From assembly GCA_002480565.1 (NCBI GenBank), contig DLCK01000032.1, forward strand, positions 27,760 through 91,759: a stretch of DNA of 64,000 nt, in the 5' to 3' direction. The notes under the pieces are model-generated. The model was not told the origin of the DNA. It made no database searches and saw only the letters and a program-made list of their open reading frames with translations. A program made the position numbers and the translations under genes. Positions within the stretch are counted from its first letter, which is position 1; each line of letters starts with the position of its first letter. Below are positions 33,117-42,579 of the stretch, piece after piece. This DNA comes from Phycisphaerales bacterium UBA7800. GTDB lineage: Bacteria; Planctomycetota; Phycisphaerae; Phycisphaerales; Phycisphaeraceae.

Positions 33117-36100
33117 TCATTTTTGATCACCATGAATAAGCGTGACAGACACCCCGGGTTTAATAGAGATTTTTTGTTGGTAAAGATTCAAGCCAGGCAG
33201 TTTAATCACCTGTCTAATTTTTGTTGTTATAACTTGGTCTGTCGGGTTATTAATCGACACATGCCATTGTGGTGAGGCGCCTTTTTGTGCATCCTTCAGA
33301 CAAACCACTTCGATAAAAAGTTCCGCGCCCTGCTCATCAGCAATCACAGGCTGACCAACCACCCAGTGATGCAATTTCGCCTTGGCTGCATAGACCGGGA
33401 AGTATGCGTGCCCTTCCCAGTCCACAGCGACATTTCGGAATCGATTTCTCTCCGAGCCATAACGGCCCTCCCCGACATAGCCAGTTTTTTGCCAAAGAAT
33501 CGCACTGTAACGAGGGTTTAAACCATGAACGCGAAAAGGCAGGTTGACATCCAGGTCATCTGGTGCCTGTGGCAATTTCAACTCGACTGCTCCGTCCTCT
33601 GACTGCAGGTCTATCAACCCAAGGAATCCATCGAGTTGTTTGCCTTGAATAATCTGCAAACCATCAGGTTTCTGATAGTAACGAATCCATTTAAGTAATG
33701 TGTCCGTATCACCAATCGTGATATCCATCGGCCAATAGCATGTGAGCCAACTGACTCTGCGTTGCTGATGGGCCTTTACGACCAAACCATTTCGCGGGAG
33801 TGCTTCGACTAGTTGTGTTTTTTTCCCTGAAACGCTCAGAACCAATGGACTTCCACGATTCACCATCAGCATCGCATTGGCCTGCACAGGTGAGATCGCC
33901 GCAAACCATTGTCCAGTATCAATGATATGACTTTTGGGTTTGGAATTATCAAATTCATCGGTGGAGATATCGCGTTCTTCGATGATACGATCACCTTCGC
34001 CCACCACCAGGTCAATGTCACCAGTTATCGGCTCACGCCATTGATGACTAAAGTATGATTCCGTCAGAGTCATATCCTTTTTAAAGGTGTTGGTTTGCTC
34101 ATACATCGTGAGCAACGGACCGCCTTCGACTCCCATGGGGCCATGGCCTACAGCCTTGCCTGTCTGGTAGGCCGAAAACTGCGTGAAGATTCCCACGAGG
34201 TCGACCAATGGCGTGGGTTCGATTGGACCATAGCCACGCCATGCATTGAAATTTTTAACACTTGGCGCCATGACACCCCGACTAATCGATCTGCAACGCA
34301 GTACATTGTCATCAGACAATTCAAGCATTGGGGTCTGACAAAGATTCATATCCTGTCGTCCAATATCCGATTTAAAACGTGGCGCATTGTTGCCAAAGTC
34401 GAGCAATGGATGGTGTGCGACGCGAACCATGCCATCCCATTTTTCACCTAGTTCTGAGATGTATGGGATATCGTTATAGCGTGTCCAACCTGGCCCGTGG
34501 AATAATTTCATTTCCCCTTCATTGACATGATCGGCACAAAAAATGATGCTGGGCCCACCATCATTCCAACCGCGCAACGGGAATGAAACAGCTTTATTTT
34601 CCTGTTTATCTGTTGCCACCACACTCATGGTTCGTTGCAGGGAACCACTAAAAAACAGACGTTTTTGAAAAGTTTTCTTGCCACCGGGGAGATAGCGTCT
34701 AAACAAACGATCCCCGTCATAGATGCAGATTTCTTTGAGTCCAACCTTGGAAGTAACTTCTAAAGTCGCCCCCACCAGTACGCGTGAAGCAACGTAAGGT
34801 TCAGCAGCGTAGGTACCTTTACGATAGGAACTATCGGTCCAGTGTTCAATCATTGGTCCGTTACTGACATAGACATCTGGATTCATGAACTGCGAGTTCC
34901 ATGCCAGTGCTTCTTTCCACAGCTTCGATAGATTGCGTGCCTTTGCATAGGTCATCGCCAAACCTTGATCGACTGCATCAGCCATAGCCTCGTGGGTATC
35001 GATCAAATGAATTGCAACTGGCGTGCCTGTCATGGTGCATGCATTGGTAGTGAGATATTGATCGGTCATGTCTTCAACAAGTTGACCTTCACGGTAAAGC
35101 ATCAATCCGACCATGCTATAGATTCTCAAATCAGTGACTGCCATCCCGCCCTGCTTCATGGGTTCACGAAAGCCAAAGAATCCGGATGAATTTTTCCCCC
35201 CCTTACGTGAAGCCAAAATGTAGGTCACGATGTCAGCAGACTTGTAACGCCCGTCTTTGGCCTTGGGTTGAATGATCAACAATTTGCCGTCTGCTGATAG
35301 ATGCTTCTTGTCAGGCCAGACCGGATCAAAGCCGAAGTGAAACTGCGTATTGCCCAGATTCGTAGGGATGCGATAGCCGGCAATAAGCAAGAGATCACTG
35401 GAGCTGTATTGCTTGCATTGAGCGACCAGACGAGTCAACGACTGGCGATTGAGTCTTGTAAAATCTTCGAGAAAGATGACGAATCCCAGCCCCTTTTGCC
35501 TGGCCACTTTTGCGTATTGCTCGACGGTTGCCTGACCGCCTGAGTGGACTGTTTGTGGCCCGACCATTCCCTTAAAGCATGGCAGGTCACGTGGAGTCCA
35601 TTGCGGTGAAAGATTGACCTTAGGCTCATTGACAAGCAGGCGTTGATAGACCGGATCATCTTCGCGTTCAAAGCGATGCTTCCAGCGATCTGCTTCGACT
35701 TTTGCGCCTCCGAGCTTACCAGACTGTAGTGAGGGTGATGCAAGCCATTTCCAAGTATTAGATAGTAAAATGCCGAAATCTGATGGCCTGCCTTGAAGTC
35801 CCTTGTCGAGCATAACACCATCGTGAAGCCACTGTCTACCAGACTGCCAATGGTGATTGGAATGAGCATGGAACAAGGCCAAACGACCACCGCCAAACTC
35901 GCGGATAGCATAGAGTGCTGGTTCCTTGACGCGTTCCTGTGATTCTTTGATGCGTTGATCATCGTCAGCGTGAATACGCTTTTGGGGAAACGCCAACGGC
36001 TTCGTGACACTGCCATGCGGAGCACGAAGCACCACAGTCCAATCCTTGTCAACTGTAATTGGGCCTCCAGTACACCACATCTGATTCTGAGGATACCAGA

Positions 36101-36665
36101 CGCCTTTAACATCCTGCGAAACCGGACTTGGCTGCACGTTATCTGTAAAATAAAATTGAAATTGATGGCGTAATCGCGGATGTAAAACGTATTGATGTTG
36201 AGGCAAATCCACCGTTTGCATCGGCCTTGATGCCCCCCATTTGCCAAGTAACTTTTGAACCGAATCGTAAAGCTGCGGTCGATTGCGATGTTGAATTAAA
36301 TTCACCATCACACCACCACCTAACTTCAGAAAACGTTCGATCATTTCATACGTCTGCTGAAAATTGGGGCCTTTGGCTGGCCCATAGCCCGGGTTGTATT
36401 TAACCTTATTTTCCTCGGGAAAATCCAACATCACCAACACGTTGTACTGCTTGAGACGATCCCATGTGAGTTCTTCATGTTTAATGGCATCGACGACAAA
36501 TCCAGCTTCGGTGAGTTGCTTCATGTAGTCGTTGTCTGCATGACCATTCCAACTATCAAAGAGTATTGTCGGGGCCGAAGCCGCCTGAACCCAACAGTGC
36601 AAACTTAATAGCAGGATCACTGCCAGGCAAGCAACGTGTGCATGATTCAACCGACCAAACTTCAT
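33117..36665 (-). CDS. Giant secreted protein, tandem paralogue 2
   Basis: This protein of about 1182 residues has a signal peptide (hydrophobic CLAVILLLSLHCWVQAASA). The ATG at 36665 is chosen because it begins this signal peptide and GAGGTCC precedes it; an upstream extension to 36758 would overlap the previous gene. The order of segments matches paralogue 1: TILFDSWNGHADNDYM, VMLDFPEEN, GGGVMVNLIQHRNRP, PQTVHSGGQATVEQY, FVIFLEDFTRLN, and shared blocks such as VSFPLRGWNDGG and YGPIEPTPLVDL. It begins 16 bases after paralogue 3 ends, so the two are co-transcribed. Function is unknown. Confidence 0.75.
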   Translation of the reverse strand: MKFGRLNHAHVACLAVILLLSLHCWVQAASAPTILFDSWNGHADNDYMKQLTEAGFVVDAIKHEELTWDRLKQYNVLVMLDFPEENKVKYNPGYGPAKGPNFQQTYEMIERFLKLGGGVMVNLIQHRNRPQLYDSVQKLLGKWGASRPMQTVDLPQHQYVLHPRLRHQFQFYFTDNVQPSPVSQDVKGVWYPQNQMWCTGGPITVDKDWTVVLRAPHGSVTKPLAFPQKRIHADDDQRIKESQERVKEPALYAIREFGGGRLALFHAHSNHHWQSGRQWLHDGVMLDKGLQGRPSDFGILLSNTWKWLASPSLQSGKLGGAKVEADRWKHRFEREDDPVYQRLLVNEPKVNLSPQWTPRDLPCFKGMVGPQTVHSGGQATVEQYAKVARQKGLGFVIFLEDFTRLNRQSLTRLVAQCKQYSSSDLLLIAGYRIPTNLGNTQFHFGFDPVWPDKKHLSADGKLLIIQPKAKDGRYKSADIVTYILASRKGGKNSSGFFGFREPMKQGGMAVTDLRIYSMVGLMLYREGQLVEDMTDQYLTTNACTMTGTPVAIHLIDTHEAMADAVDQGLAMTYAKARNLSKLWKEALAWNSQFMNPDVYVSNGPMIEHWTDSSYRKGTYAAEPYVASRVLVGATLEVTSKVGLKEICIYDGDRLFRRYLPGGKKTFQKRLFFSGSLQRTMSVVATDKQENKAVSFPLRGWNDGGPSIIFCADHVNEGEMKLFHGPGWTRYNDIPYISELGEKWDGMVRVAHHPLLDFGNNAPRFKSDIGRQDMNLCQTPMLELSDDNVLRCRSISRGVMAPSVKNFNAWRGYGPIEPTPLVDLVGIFTQFSAYQTGKAVGHGPMGVEGGPLLTMYEQTNTFKKDMTLTESYFSHQWREPITGDIDLVVGEGDRIIEERDISTDEFDNSKPKSHIIDTGQWFAAISPVQANAMLMVNRGSPLVLSVSGKKTQLVEALPRNGLVVKAHQQRRVSWLTCYWPMDITIGDTDTLLKWIRYYQKPDGLQIIQGKQLDGFLGLIDLQSEDGAVELKLPQAPDDLDVNLPFRVHGLNPRYSAILWQKTGYVGEGRYGSERNRFRNVAVDWEGHAYFPVYAAKAKLHHWVVGQPVIADEQGAELFIEVVCLKDAQKGASPQWHVSINNPTDQVITTKIRQVIKLPGLNLYQQKISIKPGVSVTLIHGDQK

Positions 36666-36681
36666 TGGACCTCTGTATTGT

Positions 36682-39600
36682 TTACTTGGAAACATTGATT
36701 TTCCAATCAGTCCCAGCGGGAATGGTGGCGGTTGCGATTTTGCCAGGGACAGGGCCACCTATGACCCCGGTGACATTGACGGTGAGGTCTTGATTCGTCG
36801 GATTGTGTACGAGTACTTGCCAGCCTTGAGTCTTTTGAAACAAACGTATGAGCATGTCAGGTTGATCACAAGTAATGAGATTACCAGCAGTAAATGTGCC
36901 ATGATGCTTTTGAGGCTTAAGCTGCGTCCAGAGTGTTCCCTCCTGATCGGGTGCCAAAGGTTCATAAAACGCTTTTCCATCCCACCACAAACCTGCTGGC
37001 CATTTGGGATTGACCGAGGTCACCTGTAATGGCAATCCCATCTTCAATGACATTGCAGGGATCGCACCCGTAAAAGCACCCTCGGTGGGTTTAACTTTAA
37101 AACCAAACGGCACATCTAGCACTTTGCCACGCACGGCCGCTAACTGCCCCCGTTGGGAACCAAACAGTAAATCAGCAACCTGTTGATCCAAACCATCGGC
37201 AAGCGGTATGCCAACCGGCCAACGCATTAAGAGGTAACCATACGGCTGAGAATCACCGGTAGCGTATTGCTTGGCCCCAAGATTATTGCCGTAGAAAATA
37301 CAACTGGCACTACCATCTTTACGCACAATGCGATGTACGGTGAAGGTATCATCCAAAGCGAAAATTGTGCCGTTGCCAAGTGGGTTTGCAAAGCTGAAAT
37401 AGCCGCCCTTACCCAGTGTTTTTGTGACCTGTTCGTAATCACCAAGGATTGTTCCGTTGACACGCCATCCCTTGATGTCGCCAAGCCAGTCGCTTCGTCC
37501 CAGTTCCAAATTCCATGTCTTGGATTTCTCCAGATCGGTACTGGTATTAAACAGAATATTTCCATTAACCCATTGGAAGGCAGGTTCATTGGCATCCCTG
37601 TGAAAGTCCAAATCGTCATGCGTCACCTGCATGCCTTTGAGATCTTCAAGCTTAAAGTATGCTCCCCATGAACAGAAATATTTTTTGTCGTAGGGCTTGG
37701 TTGCATGCTTGCCGAGATAGATATCTCTTCTGGCCACGTGATTAACGACTTGGCGGGTAATCCATGTCGTCCGGTTATTATGTTTCATCCGCATATCAGG
37801 GATAAGATCTTCATTCTTGCGTGGCATCTTGCCCTGCTTCGTATGAAGCTCAACGGTCGCTTGAAGCCCAAGCGATGGAATCCCTGTATCAGTTCCCCAT
37901 GGAATATAGCGTTTGGCATCATCATGGCTGGCGCCAGGTCCGGTGCCGCCACTAAATTTTAAACGGACATGCGTTGCAATACCAAATCCAGATGGGTCGC
38001 CGTTTTCATCAACGCCCATACCTGCTCCAAGTTGGTTACAGTGATCTGCACACCATTGGAGGTAGAACATTTTGTCATGTGAATTTGTGCTGGTGGTGTA
38101 AGCTTCACGGCCTTGACTATCTACGATTTTAAGCCAGACACCGCGCTGACGATCATGCACTTCATCCATGACCTGATGCACCTTGGTGCTGTTGGGACGA
38201 TAACAGCGAATCATTTCACTGCCGGCCCATACTTCCACACGTGCGATGGGAAACTCGGATCGAGCGCGAATGAGTAATTGCCATTGATAGGAACCGTGAA
38301 CACCACTAGCCCCCAAAGTTGTGCGATTCACTGCCAATGGCAGGAATGCTTCGATGACCGGCCCATTAGACACATAGGTGCTTGCATTGTTGGGACGACC
38401 AAGCCCCACCGCACGAAGGTTCCATGTCGGATCGGTTCGCAGATGCTTTACATCAGGCGCTAAAAGATAGAGATTAAACTCATCACTTGCCCGAGCAACT
38501 TGTACAGGATCATCGAGCAGATGCACAGCCATGGGTGAAACATATTCAATGCGATCAATCAACTGTTCCCATTGAGCAAGATTATCTTCGATACGTTCGC
38601 CATCCTGATAAACCGCAACAGGAAAGGCATCGTACGCACGATAGCTCCACCAGGGTGCGGGATTGCCTTTGACGAGCATAGGAAAGTTTGCTGGCAGACC
38701 GACTCCGCCACTTTTGGTACGTTGATCGAAAAAGAAGTCCAACTGCTCACGCACAGCTTTGCCATCTTCAGTGAGACGGTTTTTGTTATGCCAGTTGATG
38801 TTCCAATTAAAGCGCATAAACTGGTTGCCTTCCCATTCCTTATATTGCTGACCGGGGAAAGCGACGAAATGATCATCAGTTGCTGCCCGACATTGGTCTT
38901 GAAAATCTTCCCACTGCTTGCGTGTCAATGAGAGAATATCTTCACGGAAGACGACACCGACATAGCCGGCTTTGAGTGCAGCTTGTTTCCAGTCTTCGAC
39001 GCTACCTTTACCACCGCTGAGTTGGGTGCGAGCCCCCACAAGAATGCGCATGGGTTTATATTTTCCCGCGGCCATGTCACGCCATGTTTGAATTGACCAA
39101 GCCGGACTATGCACGCCAAAAAGGCGGTTGATTTCTTCATCGCCCCAGGCAATATCTGGTTTATCCCAATCAATGGGATGACGCGTACCCCAGTCTGATC
39201 GGAATTGGATATCCACTTTCGCCAACGTACTTCCGGGGACACCGGTTTGACGAGCTGGTTCACTAAGCCAAACCGCAAGATTACGCAGCAATGGCAACCA
39301 GTCAGGCTTGCGTATACCGTCACCATTTTCAGAGCAAATCGCGCCAATGGCAGGCTGACCAAGATTGTAGATAAACGGGCCAGGATCGTGCCCCAACAGT
39401 GCAAGACGTCCCTTCCCCACCTGCCGAACGGCAAGTAAGGGCGAAGCTTCCTGCACTGCGGTTTCAGGGCGCGTCTTAATCGTGACCTTGGGTGCTTCAC
39501 GAGTACATTCAATGATGTTGGCTGTGGGCATGGTACGCACCAACACCGTCCAATCATCACTGACGGTCAACGGGCGAAGATAAGGTGTCCGAAAAATTTG

Positions 39601-40182
39601 CGTGCGAAAAAACAGCGTCTTAACACCCTCTGTCAAGGGATGCTTGGCAATGTTGGTGGTATAAATTACACCCTTGCGTTGATGTGGAGACTCAGGCAAG
39701 TTGGTATAGCTGTGCTCAGGGTCTTCAATGGTTGCCCAGCGGAATTGCGCGCCATGTTTTTCAAGCCATTGGTTGGTTTTATCATGTTCGTTGACATAGT
39801 TCATCCGGCGCGTGCCGATGTAAAGAATGCTTCCACCTTCTTGCATATAACGATCAAGTAACATCGCTAATTCATCGGCATCATATCCGGGCTGACCGTG
39901 AACAAAAGTATAGTCAGACATCAGTAGAACTGAATATTTCATCAACTGCTTGAAGGTCAATTTCTGATGTGTAGTTCCGCCAGAAAGATCTGCAATAATG
40001 CCCAGTTTGGCCAACTCGGCAATATAGGTTGGCCTAGGACCAGGCTTGATCACAGCAGAAGCATCCTTGATGAGCATACTCACCAACGGCTGTGGTTGCG
40101 ACGGTATCTGAGATTGAGCCTTGCCAGCATTGACAAGCAAAACACATAACAACAAAACAAGGACACGAATCAAAGTAGACAT
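36682..40182 (-). CDS. Giant secreted protein, tandem paralogue 3 (divergent)
   Basis: This 1166-residue protein has a signal peptide (LIRVLVLLLCVLLVNAGKAQ). It shares the plan of paralogues 1 and 2 but is much less similar. A GATase1-like N-terminal part is present (SVLLMSDYTFV, EGGSILYIGTRR). The PHP-like middle is better preserved: TQLSGGKGSVEDWKQAALKA, GVVFREDILSLTRKQW, FVAFPGQQYKEWEGNQ. The ATG at 40182 has AGGA upstream, and the previous gene ends only three bases away. An R3-like CTTCCGGGG lies at 39230. It may have a role related to the other two, for example binding or processing the same glycan. No named family is recognised. Confidence 0.75.
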   Translation of the reverse strand: MSTLIRVLVLLLCVLLVNAGKAQSQIPSQPQPLVSMLIKDASAVIKPGPRPTYIAELAKLGIIADLSGGTTHQKLTFKQLMKYSVLLMSDYTFVHGQPGYDADELAMLLDRYMQEGGSILYIGTRRMNYVNEHDKTNQWLEKHGAQFRWATIEDPEHSYTNLPESPHQRKGVIYTTNIAKHPLTEGVKTLFFRTQIFRTPYLRPLTVSDDWTVLVRTMPTANIIECTREAPKVTIKTRPETAVQEASPLLAVRQVGKGRLALLGHDPGPFIYNLGQPAIGAICSENGDGIRKPDWLPLLRNLAVWLSEPARQTGVPGSTLAKVDIQFRSDWGTRHPIDWDKPDIAWGDEEINRLFGVHSPAWSIQTWRDMAAGKYKPMRILVGARTQLSGGKGSVEDWKQAALKAGYVGVVFREDILSLTRKQWEDFQDQCRAATDDHFVAFPGQQYKEWEGNQFMRFNWNINWHNKNRLTEDGKAVREQLDFFFDQRTKSGGVGLPANFPMLVKGNPAPWWSYRAYDAFPVAVYQDGERIEDNLAQWEQLIDRIEYVSPMAVHLLDDPVQVARASDEFNLYLLAPDVKHLRTDPTWNLRAVGLGRPNNASTYVSNGPVIEAFLPLAVNRTTLGASGVHGSYQWQLLIRARSEFPIARVEVWAGSEMIRCYRPNSTKVHQVMDEVHDRQRGVWLKIVDSQGREAYTTSTNSHDKMFYLQWCADHCNQLGAGMGVDENGDPSGFGIATHVRLKFSGGTGPGASHDDAKRYIPWGTDTGIPSLGLQATVELHTKQGKMPRKNEDLIPDMRMKHNNRTTWITRQVVNHVARRDIYLGKHATKPYDKKYFCSWGAYFKLEDLKGMQVTHDDLDFHRDANEPAFQWVNGNILFNTSTDLEKSKTWNLELGRSDWLGDIKGWRVNGTILGDYEQVTKTLGKGGYFSFANPLGNGTIFALDDTFTVHRIVRKDGSASCIFYGNNLGAKQYATGDSQPYGYLLMRWPVGIPLADGLDQQVADLLFGSQRGQLAAVRGKVLDVPFGFKVKPTEGAFTGAIPAMSLKMGLPLQVTSVNPKWPAGLWWDGKAFYEPLAPDQEGTLWTQLKPQKHHGTFTAGNLITCDQPDMLIRLFQKTQGWQVLVHNPTNQDLTVNVTGVIGGPVPGKIATATIPAGTDWKINVSK

Positions 40183-40185
40183 CAA

Positions 40186-42258
40186 TTATTCCTGAGGGTT
40201 ATAAGTTTCAACTTCACGTTGCTGTTGCGTTTGAATCCAATCCCAATCTTCAAAACCTACCGCAGGATCAGCATTCATAAATGGAAGGCTATCTTGAAGC
40301 CCATTGCTAAACGATAATTTCGGTCGTGGCAGGTCAAGACCATTGAGCGAAGCATGTATCAGTGTGTGGCGATAAGGGCAATAATGTGCTGAAAGCCGCA
40401 TGTCCGGTCGGGCATAATGCACTTCTCGGCGCGCAGAATAAAATTGATCCAATACACGGGCTTGATCCATCTCCTGTTGAAAATGCTTAAAACTCAAATA
40501 GTCTTTAGCATCGCGAACTTCCAACACAAACCCGTTACCAAGCCGAGCCATTTCACGAGACGTCATGATTTTTGATGGCCCATCATAATTGTAAAGACTA
40601 ACCACAAGCCATTCATTGATGGCCTGAATCTTAATGGCTTGATCACGTTGAAGATGCCTGCCAATGAGTGGGCGAATGCGGATGTACACTGCGTTCTCGT
40701 TGATATCGACACAGCTGTTATTTCCTGCGATTTCCCAATGATTAACCTTGCCATGCAGTTGCCAGAAACACAGATCAAGACGCATCTGTTTAACATCCCA
40801 ATATTCGCGGTATTCAGGTGTTGCCAGACAGACCACCGTGCCTTGATGTTGCATACAGAAATGGCGCCCCATGTCACGGTAGAGTCGGCAGTAATTGCCT
40901 GTTTCATTGGGATGATCAGGAGATTGGGGACAATCATTAATAAACTTGCCGCCGGGAACTTTGTTGTTGATGTTGTATCGCATGGTGAACATGCCGATAT
41001 CATCACGACTGGCAGGCTTTGGAGTCCGCATGTAATTACATCGCATGGCATAGGATGTTGGGAACATATTGGTCGATGAACTGCCCAGCGCGAAATACTT
41101 GCCATGCCAGGTGGTCATGTTGTGCATCTGGCCGCCATGTTCGGGATGATCGGGAATCACCACCAGTTCGTCGGTGAGTTTGACCCCGCGGTATTGCCCG
41201 CCATTGCCGGTGATTGTCTGTTTCTTGCAGAAAACGCCTTCATTGAAATAGCCGTTTTCCGCGGTGGCCTTGAACTCGAAAGGCTTGGTTTTAGAGTAAA
41301 ACAACTCGGCAACCGCATCGGGCACATGAAACGTCGCTGAACAAAACTCCGACGCCAACGCCAACGGCTGTGTAAATAGATATTTTTTCGGATCAAGCCC
41401 GAACATGCGTATCTGATCTTCATTGTTGAAGAAGCTTTCCTGCGGCTCCCAGGGGCGATGGATTGCAGAGCCAAAGACCACTTCAAACACAGACAAAGGC
41501 TCGTAGTTGACCGCAAAGGTTCCGCGCAGGGAAGCACCTGCAATCTCACCAAGCTCCGGGTGCCAATGGCCTGCAATTTCGGCCCAGATGCGAGCTTCGA
41601 TATCACGGGCCAACTGCTGGATTTCCCGATCCGCACAGTGTTCTGCTATCTGAGCAAATCCGACAATTCGATGCGTCGCATAACCCATGCCATATTCCGA
41701 GACCGCCCCTCGTCTGCGAAGTAAGTCACGGCATTGATAAAGATTCGCATGAGCGACTTGAAGTAAATCCTCATGCCCAAAACGCTCGCCGGCATAGAGC
41801 ATCCCCCAACTGAACATTACCGGCATATTGTCGTTGTATCCATGAAACTGAAAGTCTCGCGTCATTCCCATGGGTGCCAGACGCGCAAGTAAGTCATCAA
41901 GAAACGCACGGGTATCCTCGTCAAGCTGCGCATCACGCTCAACTAGCAAGCTGGCAGCAGTACTGGTCATAAAGGGGTTAGGTGTCATATCTGGGAGCAT
42001 TTGCTCTTGGGCATAACGGAGAATGTCATTGCCCATTTGCACATCTTCTTTATCACCAGCCAAAAATGCATGACTCGCCCACATGGCTACGCGCGTCTGA
42101 TCCCACCAGATCAAATGGGGATTACCAACCCCATCCTGTAGATACGGAGCAAGGCGACCGCGGATCATGGCCAGCATCCGAATACGACGCGTCGCTTGTG
42201 CCTGAGGACTGGTGCAACGGCTGATATCTTCAGATGACAGACATTGAATACGGGGCAT
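40186..42258 (-). CDS. Unassigned protein of about 690 residues, possible alpha/alpha-toroid glycan enzyme
   Basis: This soluble protein of about 690 residues has no signal peptide. The N-terminal half is helical with repeated aromatic motifs (LIWWDQTRVAMWASHAFLAG, YNDNMPVMFSWGMLYAGERF, EYGMGYATHRIVGFAQIAEH), which resembles the alpha/alpha toroids of polysaccharide lyases and heparinase-like enzymes. The C-terminal half is rich in strands and His/Tyr (HPEHGGQMHNMTTWHGKYF). ATG at 42258 is chosen over a TTG at 42291. It is the first gene of the minus-strand cluster and is divergent from a LacI regulator. A lyase or hydrolase role is inference; I do not recognise the family. Confidence 0.7.
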   Translation of the reverse strand: MPRIQCLSSEDISRCTSPQAQATRRIRMLAMIRGRLAPYLQDGVGNPHLIWWDQTRVAMWASHAFLAGDKEDVQMGNDILRYAQEQMLPDMTPNPFMTSTAASLLVERDAQLDEDTRAFLDDLLARLAPMGMTRDFQFHGYNDNMPVMFSWGMLYAGERFGHEDLLQVAHANLYQCRDLLRRRGAVSEYGMGYATHRIVGFAQIAEHCADREIQQLARDIEARIWAEIAGHWHPELGEIAGASLRGTFAVNYEPLSVFEVVFGSAIHRPWEPQESFFNNEDQIRMFGLDPKKYLFTQPLALASEFCSATFHVPDAVAELFYSKTKPFEFKATAENGYFNEGVFCKKQTITGNGGQYRGVKLTDELVVIPDHPEHGGQMHNMTTWHGKYFALGSSSTNMFPTSYAMRCNYMRTPKPASRDDIGMFTMRYNINNKVPGGKFINDCPQSPDHPNETGNYCRLYRDMGRHFCMQHQGTVVCLATPEYREYWDVKQMRLDLCFWQLHGKVNHWEIAGNNSCVDINENAVYIRIRPLIGRHLQRDQAIKIQAINEWLVVSLYNYDGPSKIMTSREMARLGNGFVLEVRDAKDYLSFKHFQQEMDQARVLDQFYSARREVHYARPDMRLSAHYCPYRHTLIHASLNGLDLPRPKLSFSNGLQDSLPFMNADPAVGFEDWDWIQTQQQREVETYNPQE

Positions 42259-42390
42259 AATGAATCCAGAAAAACTGATAAAAACATGCAATATCCACTA
42301 CACATTCAACGCACATCAATACAGTAAGCACAATTGAATAATGACAATGCATGAAGGCTTCAATTCGGTTAATTTAACCAGCCACATCTC

Positions 42391-42412
42391 GTTAAGTCAA
42401 GTATTGCTTAAC
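42391..42412. promoter_or_regulatory. Candidate LacI-family operator
   Basis: Imperfect inverted repeat with arms GTTAAG and CTTAAC and inner CAA / TTG, total 22 bases, in the divergent region next to a LacI-family gene. Placement and symmetry fit an autoregulated operator; there is no direct evidence. Confidence 0.35.
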
Positions 42413-42547
42413 AAGCCTCCCCTGAAAACTGAATTAAATTCACACATTATGCCTATTTATCAAATACTTATAATGTTTCACTTTTTTATCTCTTCTCAAA
42501 AAAAAACCGAAAACAAGCAAAATGCGGTAAGTTTTAATTAATTTAAC

Positions 42548-42576
42548 TTGACATTTTTCACCTGCGAGCATTAAAT
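42548..42576 (+). promoter_or_regulatory. Sigma-70-like promoter for the LacI-family gene
   Basis: TTGACA and TTAAAT are separated by exactly 17 bases. The -10 box ends just before the GTG/ATG starts (42577, 42580, 42586), so transcription would begin at or within the start codon region and the mRNA would be almost leaderless. Confidence 0.4.
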
Positions 42577-42579
42577 GTG

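Larger units (their letters stand above)
42259..42579. promoter_or_regulatory. Divergent control region between the 690-residue gene and lacI-type gene
   Basis: These 321 bases are AT-rich and contain no gene. Notable sites are GTTAAG...CTTAAC (42391-42412), a TTAATTAA-centred near-palindrome at about 42531-42547, and a promoter TTGACA (42548-42553) with TTAAAT (42571-42576), 17 bases apart, pointing to the LacI gene. Confidence 0.5.

Noticed and set aside
35435..36247. 270-codon open frame inside giant paralogue 2, same strand
   Set aside because: The overlapping frame encodes conserved paralogue blocks; this one does not match anything in paralogues 1 or 3.
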